A stretch of 18,467 nt of DNA from CAVPEV01 sp963703555 (GCA_963703555.1 CAVPEV010000004.1:1-18467), one strand, 5' to 3'. Shown: positions 5,816 to 14,404, counted from the first letter of the stretch. The notes: generated by a model not told the origin, from the letters alone. A program made the numbers and translations.

Positions 5816-7048
5816 TCAGCCCGCGTCCGCCCGGGTCGGATGGGTGAGCTCGCCGCTGCGAGCCACCCCGCCCAACCACCAGCCGCTCGGCTTCACGTGG
5901 CGCTCGAACGTGTCCGGGTCCCACGCGATGAGCCCGAAGGTCGGCTCGAACGTGCCCCACTCGTAGTTGTCCAGGGCCGACCAGTGCTGGTAGCCACGCA
6001 CGTCCACCCCGTCGGCCATGGCGTCGTGCAGCCCGACGAGCGCGTCGTACGTGTAGTCGATCCGGCGGGCATCGTCGGCGGTGGCGATCCCGTTCTCGGT
6101 GACGACGATCGGCGTGTGCCCCGACAGATCCCAGGCATGCCGCACGCCGATGCCGAGCGCCGGCGGGAAGTACTCCCAGCCGGTGAGGGTGGTCTCCACG
6201 TCGTCGGGCACCGGGAGCGGCCCGTCCGGCCCGATGAACGTGCGCAGGTAGGCCTGCACCCCGAGGAAGTCGTCGCCGGCGGCCGCCTCGAGGAAGAAGT
6301 CCTCCCGGGGGTAGCCGTAGGCCCGGGCCTGCTCCTCGGCACCCGGGACGGCGTGGAACGCCTGGGTCGCCACGGTCCACCCGGACCGGACCTGCGTCGC
6401 CGCGGTGAGCACGTCGCGAGCCCGGCGGTGTGCGGTCACCAGCGCGTCCGCGATTCCGCGGTCCGGGGCCGGCAGCCGGGAGACGGTCATCTCGGTGCCC
6501 TCCACGCTGCGCGTCATCGCCAGCATGTTGGGCTCGTTGATGGTGCACACCCACTCGACGTCGTCCCCGAGGACGGCCAGCGCGTGCTCGGTGTAGCGGG
6601 CGAACAGGTCCGCCGCCTGCGGGTCCCGCCAGCCGCCCCGGCGGGCGAACCACCGGGGCAGCGTGAAGTGGTGCAGGGTCACCATCGGCGCCAGCCCGTG
6701 CGCCAGGCACTCCTCGACCATCCGCCGGTAGTGCAGCACCTGCGCCCGGGAGAAGAACCCCTCCTCCGGCTCGATCCGGGCCCACTCGATGCTGAACCGG
6801 TACGACGTGAGCCCCATCCGTGCCAGCAGCCCGATGTCCTCGCCGAACCGGTGATAGCTGTCCGCGGCGTCCCCGCTCGGCTCGGGCAGGTCCGTCCCCG
6901 GGGCGTGCTCGCGCACCCACCAGTCGGTGTCGATGTTGTTCCCCTCGACCTGGTGCGCCGCGGTGGCGGCACCCCAGAGGAACCCGTCGGGGAAACGCCT
7001 GGGGGTGGTGGGCATCGCAGGTGCGGTCCTTCCGGACGGGCTGGTCAT
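5816..7048 (-). CDS. GH1 family beta-glucosidase
   Basis: 410 residues. The GH1 barrel starts at FPDGFLWGAATAAHQVEG (19-36), with no signal peptide, so it acts in the cytoplasm on imported beta-glucosides. The acid/base is E172 in TINEPN and the nucleophile E318 in VTENG; H127 (TLHHFTLP) and W356 (QHWSALDNYEW region) are other family positions. It is somewhat shorter than the usual 440-480 residues, mainly in the loops after the acid/base, so specificity may differ from cellobiose. The ATG at 7048 overlaps the stop of the upstream 48-codon frame (ATGA). An ATG at 7015 with AAGGA 11 nt upstream is an alternative start. It is probably controlled by the LacI-type repressor upstream. Confidence 0.93.
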   Translation of the reverse strand: MTSPSGRTAPAMPTTPRRFPDGFLWGAATAAHQVEGNNIDTDWWVREHAPGTDLPEPSGDAADSYHRFGEDIGLLARMGLTSYRFSIEWARIEPEEGFFSRAQVLHYRRMVEECLAHGLAPMVTLHHFTLPRWFARRGGWRDPQAADLFARYTEHALAVLGDDVEWVCTINEPNMLAMTRSVEGTEMTVSRLPAPDRGIADALVTAHRRARDVLTAATQVRSGWTVATQAFHAVPGAEEQARAYGYPREDFFLEAAAGDDFLGVQAYLRTFIGPDGPLPVPDDVETTLTGWEYFPPALGIGVRHAWDLSGHTPIVVTENGIATADDARRIDYTYDALVGLHDAMADGVDVRGYQHWSALDNYEWGTFEPTFGLIAWDPDTFERHVKPSGWWLGGVARSGELTHPTRADAG

Positions 7049-7191
7049 GGGTGGCCGGCGGTGGCGACGCCGGGGACGACCTCCCGCTGCAGCACCACGG
7101 TCAGCAGCGGGATCGGGGTGCTGGGGAGCACGGCCCGGGCTGGCAGGTGCCACGCGCCGCTCCACGACGACAGGCACGCGGCGGTACCCAT
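7045..7191 (-). pseudogene. 48-codon remnant ending like a MalG-type sugar ABC permease
   Basis: A short frame from ATG 7191, preceded by AAGGAGG (12 nt spacing), to TGA at 7045, which overlaps the glucosidase ATG. Its last 23 residues, PIPLLTVVLQREVV then PGVATAGHP, resemble the end of MalG/LacG-type permeases (P-x-x-x-x-F-x-x-x-Q-R-x-x-V-x-G-L-T-x-G-x-V-K-G). The first 20 residues are not recognisable. GH1 genes behind LacI regulators usually follow binding-protein and permease genes, so I infer an internal deletion that joined the operon's ribosome-binding site to the last permease codons. It may still serve to couple translation of the glucosidase. Alternative: an unrelated leader peptide. 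Confidence 0.5.
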
Positions 7192-7258
7192 GGGTGCGTC
7201 GTTCCTCCTTGAACCGTCAAACGTGTCGCTGGTCTGGCGTCTCGAGCCGACTCGGTGC

Positions 7259-7272
7259 TCTATGCGCTTAGA
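7259..7272. promoter_or_regulatory. LacI-type operator
   Basis: TCTATGCGCTTAGA is a 14-bp palindrome with the central CG typical of LacI-family sites; 6 of 7 position pairs are symmetric. It begins about 4 nt after the predicted start of the glucosidase transcript, where a bound repressor would block transcription. Confidence 0.55.
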
Positions 7273-7282
7273 CGACGAGTTG

Positions 7283-7311
7283 ATGCTAGGAGCGAGTGCC
7301 CGGCTCCGCAA
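7283..7311 (-). promoter_or_regulatory. Promoter of the glucosidase operon
   Basis: On minus, TTGCGG (7311-7306) and TAGCAT (7288-7283) are separated by 17 bp, giving a start near 7276 and a leader of about 85 nt to the ATG at 7191. Confidence 0.6.
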
Positions 7312-7332
7312 GCCTCCCGGACGAGCGGACGG

Positions 7333-7369
7333 CCGGCGGGCGCGGCCGGGCGGCTGCCGCGGGCGCCGG
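7333..7369 (-). terminator. Possible terminator hairpin after the LacI gene
   Basis: CCGGC and CGCGG (7333-7345) pair with CCGCG and GCCGG (7357-7369), with a 3x3 internal loop and an 11-nt loop. It lies 42 nt after the repressor stop and before the glucosidase promoter. In DNA this GC-rich the pairing could be chance. Confidence 0.3.
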
Positions 7370-7410
7370 ACCAGGCGGACCGGCCGGGCGGCGCGAGACC
7401 GCTGGGACGG

Positions 7411-8508
7411 TCAGGCCGGGCAGCCGCAGCTGGCTCGCCGGACGACGTGCACCGGCAAGATCCTGGTCTGCGGCTGCTCACCGCGGTGCCCGATGTCGCC
7501 GACGAGGAGCTCCACCGCCGCACGCCCCATGGCCGCCATGGGCTGGCGCACCGTGGTGAGGGTCGGGCGGGACAACCGACCGGCGAGGATGCCGTCGAAC
7601 CCGGTCACCACCACGTTCTCGGGCACGGACACGCCGTGCTCCGCCAGCAGGTCCAGGACGGCCAGCGCCAGCTGGTCGCTCGCGCAGACCAGGGCCCTGG
7701 GCAGGTCACCGGCCTCGGCCAGGTCCAGCAGCACCGGGAACTGCGTGCGGTAGGGCAGATCGGTCTCGTCGAGCGGCGCGGGAGGGACCGGCAGGCCGGC
7801 AACCGCCAACCCCTCGCAGAACCCGGCGAAGCGCTCCTCGTAGTCGGGCATGGTCAGCGCGCCGACGAACCCCAGGTCGCGGATGCCGTGGTCGCGCACC
7901 AGGTGGCCGACCAGGTCCCGCAGGCCCTGCCGGTTGTCGACGTTGACGTGGTGCAGCCCCTCCCCGCTGAGCGGACGACTGAACACGACCACCGGGATGC
8001 GCCGTGCGACGTGCTCGAGCGCCTCGACCGGGGTGTGCCCGGGGAACACGGCCAGCCCGTCCACCCGGCCGGCCACGTCGGTCACCGTGGCAGCGTTCTT
8101 GCCCGACCCGCTGGACAGCAGGAGGGCCTGGCCGCGTCGCCAGCACTCCAGCTCGAACCCGCGCTGCACCTCGTCGACGTACAGCGGGAACACCCGGGGG
8201 TCGCCGTCGTCGGCCGACCCGCCGTCGGCGCCGGTCCCGCCGGAGCCTGCCGCGTGGGCGGTCTCGTGCCGGTCCGGTGGCTCCTCCAGGAAGAGGTCGA
8301 ACGCGTACAGCCCGAGCGCCCCCGTCTTGCCGAAGGCCAGGCCACGGGCGTTGGCGCTCGGGACGTAGCCGAGCTGGGCAGCCGCACTGAGCACCGCGGC
8401 CCGGGTGGACTCCCGCACGCGCTCGGGCTGGCGGAACGTGAAGGACACCGTGGCGATCGACACGCCGGCGAGCTCGGCCACGTCGTAGACCGTCGGGCGT
8501 GGTGACAC
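7411..8508 (-). CDS. LacI-family transcriptional repressor
   Basis: 365 residues from a GTG at 8508, with AGGAGG 6 nt upstream deciding the start. The helix-turn-helix is TVYDVAELAGVSIATVS (residues 6-22), followed by the hinge region YVPSANARGLA (48-58) and a periplasmic-binding-protein-like sensor domain to the end (VVFSRPL, DNRQGLRDLVGHL, VVTGFDGILAGRLSRPTLTTVRQP). A Gly/Ala/Asp-rich insertion at about 75-106 lengthens the first sensor loop. The C-terminus ends CGCPA, an unusual close cysteine pair. It stands upstream of the glucosidase gene on the same strand with a LacI-type palindrome between, so it most likely represses that gene and responds to a glucoside. The ligand cannot be read from the sequence. 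Confidence 0.92.
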   Translation of the reverse strand: MSPRPTVYDVAELAGVSIATVSFTFRQPERVRESTRAAVLSAAAQLGYVPSANARGLAFGKTGALGLYAFDLFLEEPPDRHETAHAAGSGGTGADGGSADDGDPRVFPLYVDEVQRGFELECWRRGQALLLSSGSGKNAATVTDVAGRVDGLAVFPGHTPVEALEHVARRIPVVVFSRPLSGEGLHHVNVDNRQGLRDLVGHLVRDHGIRDLGFVGALTMPDYEERFAGFCEGLAVAGLPVPPAPLDETDLPYRTQFPVLLDLAEAGDLPRALVCASDQLALAVLDLLAEHGVSVPENVVVTGFDGILAGRLSRPTLTTVRQPMAAMGRAAVELLVGDIGHRGEQPQTRILPVHVVRRASCGCPA

Positions 8509-8533
8509 GCCGCACCTCCTGGGGGACGTCGAG

Positions 8534-8539
8534 ATCGTA
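8534..8539 (-). promoter_or_regulatory. -10 element of the LacI gene
   Basis: TACGAT on minus, 25 nt before the GTG at 8508. A weak -35 (TGACCG, minus 8563-8558) lies 18 nt upstream. The flanks CGTC and GACG are inverted around it and could be an autoregulatory site. Confidence 0.4.
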
Positions 8540-8564
8540 GACGCTGCGGCCGGGGCCCGGTCAC

Positions 8565-9743
8565 TCACCCCAGCAGCCGACGGACGCGCAGGGCCGCCGC
8601 GCGACCCGCCCGGTTGGCCCCGATGGTGCTCGCGCTGGGGCCGTAGCCCACCAGCTGCACCCGCGGGTCGGCCACCACCTCGGTGCCGTCCATGACGATC
8701 CCGCCACCGGGTCCCCGCAGGTGCAGCGGGGCCAGGTGCTCCAGGGCGTGCCGGAACCCGGTAGCCCAGAGCACGACGTCGGCACGGACCCGCTCGGGCC
8801 CGGTGACCCAGCCCGGCGCCAGCGGCCCGTGCGCGTCCCCGAACGACCACACCGCCCCGTCGGGCACCAGCCGGGCGAACATCGGCCGAGCCACCAGCAC
8901 ACCCTGCGCGATCCCGGCGCGGTACTCGTCGGTCAGTGGAAGGCCCGTCGTCGCCGCCACGCTGCGCGGCAGCAGACCGACCCGGGTGCGCGCCTCCACC
9001 TGCGCGACCACCGCTCGCCCCACGTCCGGCGTGAACGGCTCGTCGCGCCAGTCCGGGGGGCGCCGGGTCACCCAGGTCGTGGCCGCCGCCACGCGGGCGA
9101 CCTCACCGAGCAGCTGCACGGCGGAGGTTCCTGCGCCCACGACGATGACCCGCTGCCCGGCCATCTGTGCGGCGGAGCGGAAGTCGTGCGTGTGCAGCTG
9201 GCGACCGGCGAACACGTCCCGCCCGGGGTAGGCCGGCCAGAACGGCCTGGTCCACGTCCCGGTCGCGCTGATCACCGCCCGCGTCCGCCAGGTTCGTCCG
9301 CTGCGCGGCTGCACGTCCAGCAGGTCGCCGGGCCCGTCCACGTCACGCACCGCACGCACCTCGACCGGCCGGCGCACGCCGAGCCGCTCGTCACGCTCGT
9401 ACCGGGCGAAGTAGTCACTCACCGCCTGCCGGGCGGGAGCCTGCGGGAGCAGGTCGGGCAACGGCGCACCGGGCAGCTCGTGCACACCGTGCACCTGCGC
9501 CATCGTCAGGCTCGCCCAGCGCTCCCGCCAGGCGCCGCCCGGACCGTCCGCCGCGTCGAGCACCACGAAGGTGCCGACCGCTCCCGTGGTCGGCTCGCCG
9601 GCGGGCACCAGGCCGAGGCGACGCAGGTGGTGCGCTGCGCTCAGGCCCGCCTGCCCCGCACCGATGACCACCACGTCGACGTCCGGCGCGATCCGCGACG
9701 CCCTGCGCGGCAGCGGCGGCGGGACCTCGGCTGACACGGGCAC
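8565..9743 (-). CDS. FAD-dependent monooxygenase (FMO/CzcO-like)
   Basis: 392 residues from a GTG at 9743 (a second GTG at 9737 is possible; no clear ribosome site). There are two dinucleotide folds: VVVIGAGQAGLSAAHHL (24-40, FAD) and VIVVGAGTSAVQL (199-211, NADPH). Between them is FAGRQLHTHDF (178-188), which matches the flavin monooxygenase fingerprint FxGxxxHxxx(F/Y). The late LWATGFRHALEHL motif is also typical. The enzyme should use NADPH and O2 to oxygenate a soft nucleophile (N or S) or a ketone, in the cytoplasm; the substrate is unknown. It lies upstream of the LacI gene on the same strand, 56 nt apart, with a separate promoter for lacI between, and is divergent from mshD. I see no link to the glucoside genes. 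Confidence 0.88.
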   Translation of the reverse strand: MPVSAEVPPPLPRRASRIAPDVDVVVIGAGQAGLSAAHHLRRLGLVPAGEPTTGAVGTFVVLDAADGPGGAWRERWASLTMAQVHGVHELPGAPLPDLLPQAPARQAVSDYFARYERDERLGVRRPVEVRAVRDVDGPGDLLDVQPRSGRTWRTRAVISATGTWTRPFWPAYPGRDVFAGRQLHTHDFRSAAQMAGQRVIVVGAGTSAVQLLGEVARVAAATTWVTRRPPDWRDEPFTPDVGRAVVAQVEARTRVGLLPRSVAATTGLPLTDEYRAGIAQGVLVARPMFARLVPDGAVWSFGDAHGPLAPGWVTGPERVRADVVLWATGFRHALEHLAPLHLRGPGGGIVMDGTEVVADPRVQLVGYGPSASTIGANRAGRAAALRVRRLLG

Positions 9744-9901
9744 GTCGGTGCAACGCGACGGACCGGGGCGGCGTTCCCACCGGTCGGGCGCCGGCGCTCC
9801 GGCGTGCCAGCACCGCTGCTGCAGGCACTCGACAGTCCCTGCGGGTCACCGGCATCCGGGGGCCGCCCCGCTTCCGGGGTCGGACGTGCTGGGATGGTCC
9901 G

Positions 9902-10867
9902 GTGGACGCACCGACACCCGCACCCCGCCCGCTGCGCTCCTGGCGCGGGGCGGTCCCACCGGACCTCGCCGAGGCCGTCCGCGCGGCGGCGCACACCACC
10001 GCCGAGCACGATCGTGTCGCGCCGCTCTCCGAGCAGCCGCTGCTGTGGCTGTCCGAGGCGCCCGACGCGATCGTGCACCTCGTCGCGGATGTCGCCGAGA
10101 CGAACGGTCCGCGCGACCTCGCGCTCATCGGTTATGCGCAGGTGGACCTGCGCGATCCCGGGACGGCGAGCGCGGAGCTCTTCGTCCTGCCGGGCCACCG
10201 CCGGCGCGGGACGGGCACGACGCTGCTTGCGGGGGTCCGGACCGCCGCCGGCACGGCCGGAGCGGACCACGTGTCCGTCTGGGCCCATGGGGACCCGCCG
10301 GGCGCCCGCGCGTTCGCCGCGCACCACGGCCTGGCGGTGGTGCGCGAGCTGCTCCTCCTGCGCGCCGTCCTGGCGGACCGGCCGGCCGGTGACGCGGCCC
10401 CGCTGCCCACCGGGGTCACCGTCCGCCCGTTCGTGCCGGGCCGCGACGAGGCCGCCTGGGTCGAGGTCAACGCCCGGGCCTTCGTCGACCACCCGGAGCA
10501 GGGCCGCCTGGCCATCGCCGACCTCGTGGCGCGCGAGGGCGAGGACTGGTTCGACCCGGCCGGCCTGTTGCTCGCCGAGCGGGACGGCCGCCTGCTCGCT
10601 GCCGTGTGGACGAAGGTGCACCCGGCCGGCGCGTACGGCCCCGACCCCGTCGGTGAGATCTACGCCCTGGGCGTGCACCCGGACGCCCAGCGCCTGGGCG
10701 TGGGCCGGGCGCTGAGCCGGCTCGCCCTGGACCACCTCGCCGAGCGCCACCTGACCGAGGCGGTGCTGTACACCGAGGCGACCAACGAGCCGGCGCTGCG
10801 CACCTACACCTGGGCGGGGTTCCACCGCGACGCGGCCGACGTCGCCTACGACGTGTCGGTCCGGTGA
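9902..10867 (+). CDS. mshD: Mycothiol synthase (acetyltransferase MshD)
   Basis: 321 residues from a GTG at 9902, the usual length of MshD (about 300-320). It contains two GNAT domains: the first with ELFVLPGHRRRGTGTTLL, the second with EIYALGVHPDAQRLGVGRAL, each carrying the acetyl-CoA-binding R-x-x-G-x-G/A loop. The end reads YTEATNEPALRTYTWAGF, as in known MshD. The enzyme acetylates Cys-GlcN-Ins with acetyl-CoA, the last step of mycothiol synthesis, in the cytoplasm. Mycothiol is the main low-molecular thiol of actinobacteria, so this gene also supports the taxonomic placement. It is divergent from the monooxygenase and 106 bp upstream of ppk. The 158-bp gap before it shows no clear promoter to me. 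Confidence 0.93.
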   Translation: MDAPTPAPRPLRSWRGAVPPDLAEAVRAAAHTTAEHDRVAPLSEQPLLWLSEAPDAIVHLVADVAETNGPRDLALIGYAQVDLRDPGTASAELFVLPGHRRRGTGTTLLAGVRTAAGTAGADHVSVWAHGDPPGARAFAAHHGLAVVRELLLLRAVLADRPAGDAAPLPTGVTVRPFVPGRDEAAWVEVNARAFVDHPEQGRLAIADLVAREGEDWFDPAGLLLAERDGRLLAAVWTKVHPAGAYGPDPVGEIYALGVHPDAQRLGVGRALSRLALDHLAERHLTEAVLYTEATNEPALRTYTWAGFHRDAADVAYDVSVR

Positions 10868-10973
10868 CCGGCTCGGCGGACCGGACGACGCCACGCCCGA
10901 GCGGTGCAGAACCGGCTCGGCACGCGGCCGGATCCGTTCCCCACCCACCCGGCCGCGGTGCGACGATGAAGCC

Positions 10974-13421
10974 ATGACGGACGCCACGCCTCGTCCCCGC
11001 CGGGCCCGCAACGGTGCGGCCGGCGCGATCGGCTCCACCGAGGCGAGCTCGTCCGCGGCATCGTCCGCCTCCCGCCGTGCCGTGCGAGCCGGGACACGCA
11101 GCTCGACCCGCACGCCCCGGCCGATCCGGGCCCAGGACGGCGCCGGGGCCGTCACGACCCTGACGGCTGACGAGCGCATGCTCGGCCCCTGGCCGATCGC
11201 CCCGGAGCTGGCCGCCCACATCGCCGAGCACATCGCCGAGGACACGGCCGTCGCCCACCGGCCGGCGCGCGAGCTGCTCGCCGAGCCGCTGCCGGCCGAC
11301 CGCTTCCTCGACCGCGAGCTCAGCTGGCTCGCGTTCAACCAGCGGGTGCTAGAGCTCGCCGAAGACCCGACCCAGCCGCTGCTCGAGCGGGTCCGCTTCC
11401 TGGCGATCTTCGCCTCCAACCTCGACGAGTTCTTCATGGTGCGGGTCGCCGGCCTGAAGCGGCGGATCGCCGCCGGGCTGGCCGTCACTGCGGCGTCCGG
11501 CCTCACCCCCCGCCAGGTCCTCGCGGCGATCAGCGAGCGCACCCATCAGCTCGTCGCCCGGCACGCCCGGGTGTTCACCCAGGACGTGCAGCCGGCGCTG
11601 GTGCGCGAGGGGATCACCCTCGTGCGCTGGGACGAGCTCGGCGAGAGCGAGCAGGAGCGGCTGCGCACGTTCTACCGGCGCCAGATCTTCCCCGTGCTCA
11701 CCCCGCTGGCCGTCGACCCGGCCCACCCGTTCCCGTACATCTCCGGCCTGTCGCTCAACCTGTCGGTCGTCGTGGCCAACCCGGCCACCGGCAAGGAGCA
11801 CTTCGCCCGGGTCAAGGTCCCGCCCCTGCTGCCGCGGTACATCGCGGTGGACGCCAGCGGCCGACCGAGCGCGCCGGGCGAGGGCACCGAGCCGGCCGCC
11901 GGACCGATGTCCTTCGTGCCGCTGGAGGATGTCATCTCCGAGCACCTGGACGCGCTGTTCCCGGGCATGGAGATCCGCGAGCACCACACGTTCCGCGTGA
12001 CCCGCAACGAGGACGTCGAGGTGGAGGAGGACGACGCGGAGAACCTCCTGCAGGCGATGGAGAAGGAGCTGCTGCGCCGGCGGTTCGGACCGCCGGTGCG
12101 CCTGGAGGTCGCCCAGGGCATCAGCCCCCGCGTCCGCGAGCTCATCGTCGCCCAGCTGGACGTCACGGAGGAGGAGGTCTACGAGCTGCCCGCCCCGCTG
12201 GACCACACCGGCCTCAACCTCATCGCCGACATCGACCGCCCGGACCTGCACTACCCGCCGTTCGTGCCCAGCACCCACCGGCAGCTCGCCGAGGTGGAGT
12301 CGGCCACCGCGACGGACGTCTTCGCCGCCATCCGGCGCCGTGACATCCTGCTCCACCACCCGTACGACTCGTTCTCCACGTCGGTGCAGACGTTCCTCGA
12401 GCAGGCCGCCGCGGACCCGCAGGTGCTCGCCATCAAGCAGACCCTGTACCGAACCTCGGGCGACTCCCCCATCGTGGATGCGCTGATCGACGCGGCAGAG
12501 GCCGGCAAGCAGGTGCTCGCCCTCGTCGAGATCAAGGCCCGGTTCGACGAGCAGGCGAACATCGAGTGGGCCCGCAAGCTCGAGCAGGCCGGGGTGCACG
12601 TCGTCTACGGCATCGTCGGGCTGAAGACGCACTGCAAGCTGAGCCTGGTCGTCCGGCAGGAGGCCGACGGGCTGCGCCGGTACTGCCACGTCGGCACCGG
12701 CAACTACAACCCGAAGACCGCCCGGCTCTACACGGACCTCGGCCTGCTCACCTGTGACCCGGACGTCGGCCAGGACCTCACCCGGTTGTTCAACCAGCTG
12801 TCCGGCTATGCCCCCCGGTCCCGGTTCCACCGGCTGCTCGTCGCCCCGCGGTCCGTGCGCACCGGCATCATCGAGCGGATCGAGCGGGAGGTGGAGGCGT
12901 TCCACGCCGGGTCCCCCGCATGGATCCGGATCAAGGTCAACTCCATGGTCGACGAGGAGATCATCGACGCCCTGTACCGGGCATCGCAGGTGGGCGTGCC
13001 CGTCGATCTCCTGGTCCGCGGCATCTGCGCCCTGCGACCCGGGCTGCCCGGGCTGTCGGAGAGCATCCGAGTGCGGGCCATCCTCGGTCGGTTCCTCGAG
13101 CACGAGCGGATCTTCGCGTTCGCCGGCACCACGGCGAACCTGCCGGAAGGCGGTCCGGAGGTGTACATCGGCTCGGCCGACCTCATGCACCGCAACCTGG
13201 ACCGGCGGGTGGAGGCGCTGGTCCGGCTCACCGACCCCGGCCAGCGCACCGAGCTGGTCCGCCTGCTCGAGACCTCGATGGACGACTCCACGGCCTCCTG
13301 GCACCTCGGCCCGGACGGTACCTGGCAGCGTCACTCCGTCGGCCCCGACGGACCCCTGCGTGACCTGCAAGAGGTTCTCATCGCCCGGCAGCGCCGCCGC
13401 CGGGACGCCGTGAGCCGGTGA
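10974..13421 (+). CDS. ppk1: Polyphosphate kinase 1
   Basis: 815 residues. It makes polyphosphate from the gamma phosphate of ATP, reversibly. Family similarity starts at about residue 108 (ADRFLDRELSWLAFNQRVL) and continues through the typical LDEFFMVRVAGL segment. The two catalytic histidines are H553 in LKTHCKLSLVV and H710 in RFLEHERIF; their 157-residue spacing equals that of E. coli H435/H592. The first 107 residues are an extra, Ala/Arg/Ser-rich and probably disordered extension; the ATG at 10974 is used, but a later start (for example 11178) cannot be excluded. A three-codon frame, ATG AAG CCA TGA at 10966-10977, overlaps the start. The gene overlaps mutT1 by 4 nt (GTGA), the same order as ppk1-mutT1 in mycobacteria. 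Confidence 0.96.
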   Translation: MTDATPRPRRARNGAAGAIGSTEASSSAASSASRRAVRAGTRSSTRTPRPIRAQDGAGAVTTLTADERMLGPWPIAPELAAHIAEHIAEDTAVAHRPARELLAEPLPADRFLDRELSWLAFNQRVLELAEDPTQPLLERVRFLAIFASNLDEFFMVRVAGLKRRIAAGLAVTAASGLTPRQVLAAISERTHQLVARHARVFTQDVQPALVREGITLVRWDELGESEQERLRTFYRRQIFPVLTPLAVDPAHPFPYISGLSLNLSVVVANPATGKEHFARVKVPPLLPRYIAVDASGRPSAPGEGTEPAAGPMSFVPLEDVISEHLDALFPGMEIREHHTFRVTRNEDVEVEEDDAENLLQAMEKELLRRRFGPPVRLEVAQGISPRVRELIVAQLDVTEEEVYELPAPLDHTGLNLIADIDRPDLHYPPFVPSTHRQLAEVESATATDVFAAIRRRDILLHHPYDSFSTSVQTFLEQAAADPQVLAIKQTLYRTSGDSPIVDALIDAAEAGKQVLALVEIKARFDEQANIEWARKLEQAGVHVVYGIVGLKTHCKLSLVVRQEADGLRRYCHVGTGNYNPKTARLYTDLGLLTCDPDVGQDLTRLFNQLSGYAPRSRFHRLLVAPRSVRTGIIERIEREVEAFHAGSPAWIRIKVNSMVDEEIIDALYRASQVGVPVDLLVRGICALRPGLPGLSESIRVRAILGRFLEHERIFAFAGTTANLPEGGPEVYIGSADLMHRNLDRRVEALVRLTDPGQRTELVRLLETSMDDSTASWHLGPDGTWQRHSVGPDGPLRDLQEVLIARQRRRRDAVSR

Positions 13422-14404
13422 GCAGCCACACCGTCGCCGGGGCACCCCTGGTCGAGGCCGCCGGCGCGCTCGTGTGGCACGTCCGGCAGGGTCGCCTGCA
13501 GGTCCTCCTCGTGCACCGCCCGCGCTATGCGGACTGGTCCTGGCCCAAGGGAAAGCTGGAACCCGGCGAGTGCGCGCCCGCCGCGGCGGTCCGAGAGGTG
13601 GCCGAGGAGACCGGCTACGACGTCGTGCTGGGCATCCCGCTGCCCACGCTGTCCTACGACCTGGCCGACGGGCGTCGCAAGCGCGTGCGGTACTGGGCCG
13701 CACAGGTCGGCGGCAGTCCGCAGGGGGACGCCGGGCACGCCCGACCGCCGATCGCACCGGCCAGCCCGGACGAGGTCGACGGGGCCCGGTGGCTGGATGC
13801 GGAGGTGGCGGCCCGCCGCCTCACCCGAGCCGCCGACCGGGGCCCGCTGACCAGCGTGCTCAAGGCCTACGAGAAGCAACGCCTGGCCACCCACGTGGTC
13901 ACCCTGGTCCGGCACGGCCGGGCGCGGCGCAGGCAGGGCTGGCCGGGTGACGACGCCGACCGGCCGCTCACCCCGGTCGGCCGTGCCCAGGCCGAGGCCC
14001 TGGTGCCGCTGTTGTCGGCGTTCGGCGTCACGGACGTGGTCAGCAGCCCGTGGGAACGCTGCCGGGCGACGGTCGCTCCCTACGCCGAGGCAGCGCGCGT
14101 GCCGCTGCACACCGTCCCGGGGCTGACCGAGGCCGAGCACGCCGCCGACCCGGAGCGGGCCGCCAACCAGCTGGCCGCGGCGCTGTGGTCGCACACCGAC
14201 GTCGTCGTGTGCACGCACCGCCCGGTGCTGCCCACGGTCCTGGGCCTGCTCGCCGAGCACGCCCGGCCCAAGGCCAGCCAGGCGCTGCCGACCGAGGATC
14301 CCTACCTGCAGCCCGGCGAGGCGCTCGTCGCCCACGTGGCAGCGCGCCCGGAGGGCCCTCGGGTCGTTGCCATGGAGCTCCACCGATCGCCGGTCGGCCG
14401 CTGA
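13418..14404 (+). CDS. mutT1: MutT1-like Nudix hydrolase with C-terminal histidine phosphatase
   Basis: 328 residues from a GTG at 13418 that overlaps the ppk stop. The N-terminal Nudix box is complete: G45 x5 E51 x7 REVxEExG (59-66), in GKLEPGECAPAAAVREVAEE. The C-terminal domain is a phosphoglycerate-mutase-like histidine phosphatase with LVRHGRAR (163-170, His166 nucleophile), SSPWERCRAT and VVVCTHRPVLP (second His). This two-domain layout and length are those of mycobacterial MutT1, which cleans 8-oxo-(d)GTP from the nucleotide pool and cleaves diadenosine polyphosphates. Coupling with ppk suggests joint control of nucleotide and phosphate balance. Function is by family; no residue is missing. 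Confidence 0.93.
   Translation: MSSHTVAGAPLVEAAGALVWHVRQGRLQVLLVHRPRYADWSWPKGKLEPGECAPAAAVREVAEETGYDVVLGIPLPTLSYDLADGRRKRVRYWAAQVGGSPQGDAGHARPPIAPASPDEVDGARWLDAEVAARRLTRAADRGPLTSVLKAYEKQRLATHVVTLVRHGRARRRQGWPGDDADRPLTPVGRAQAEALVPLLSAFGVTDVVSSPWERCRATVAPYAEAARVPLHTVPGLTEAEHAADPERAANQLAAALWSHTDVVVCTHRPVLPTVLGLLAEHARPKASQALPTEDPYLQPGEALVAHVAARPEGPRVVAMELHRSPVGR

Noticed and set aside
10868..10973. Possible PHO box (GTTCCCCACCC) before ppk.
   Set aside because: Only one half-site resembles the consensus; no direct repeat at 11-bp spacing.
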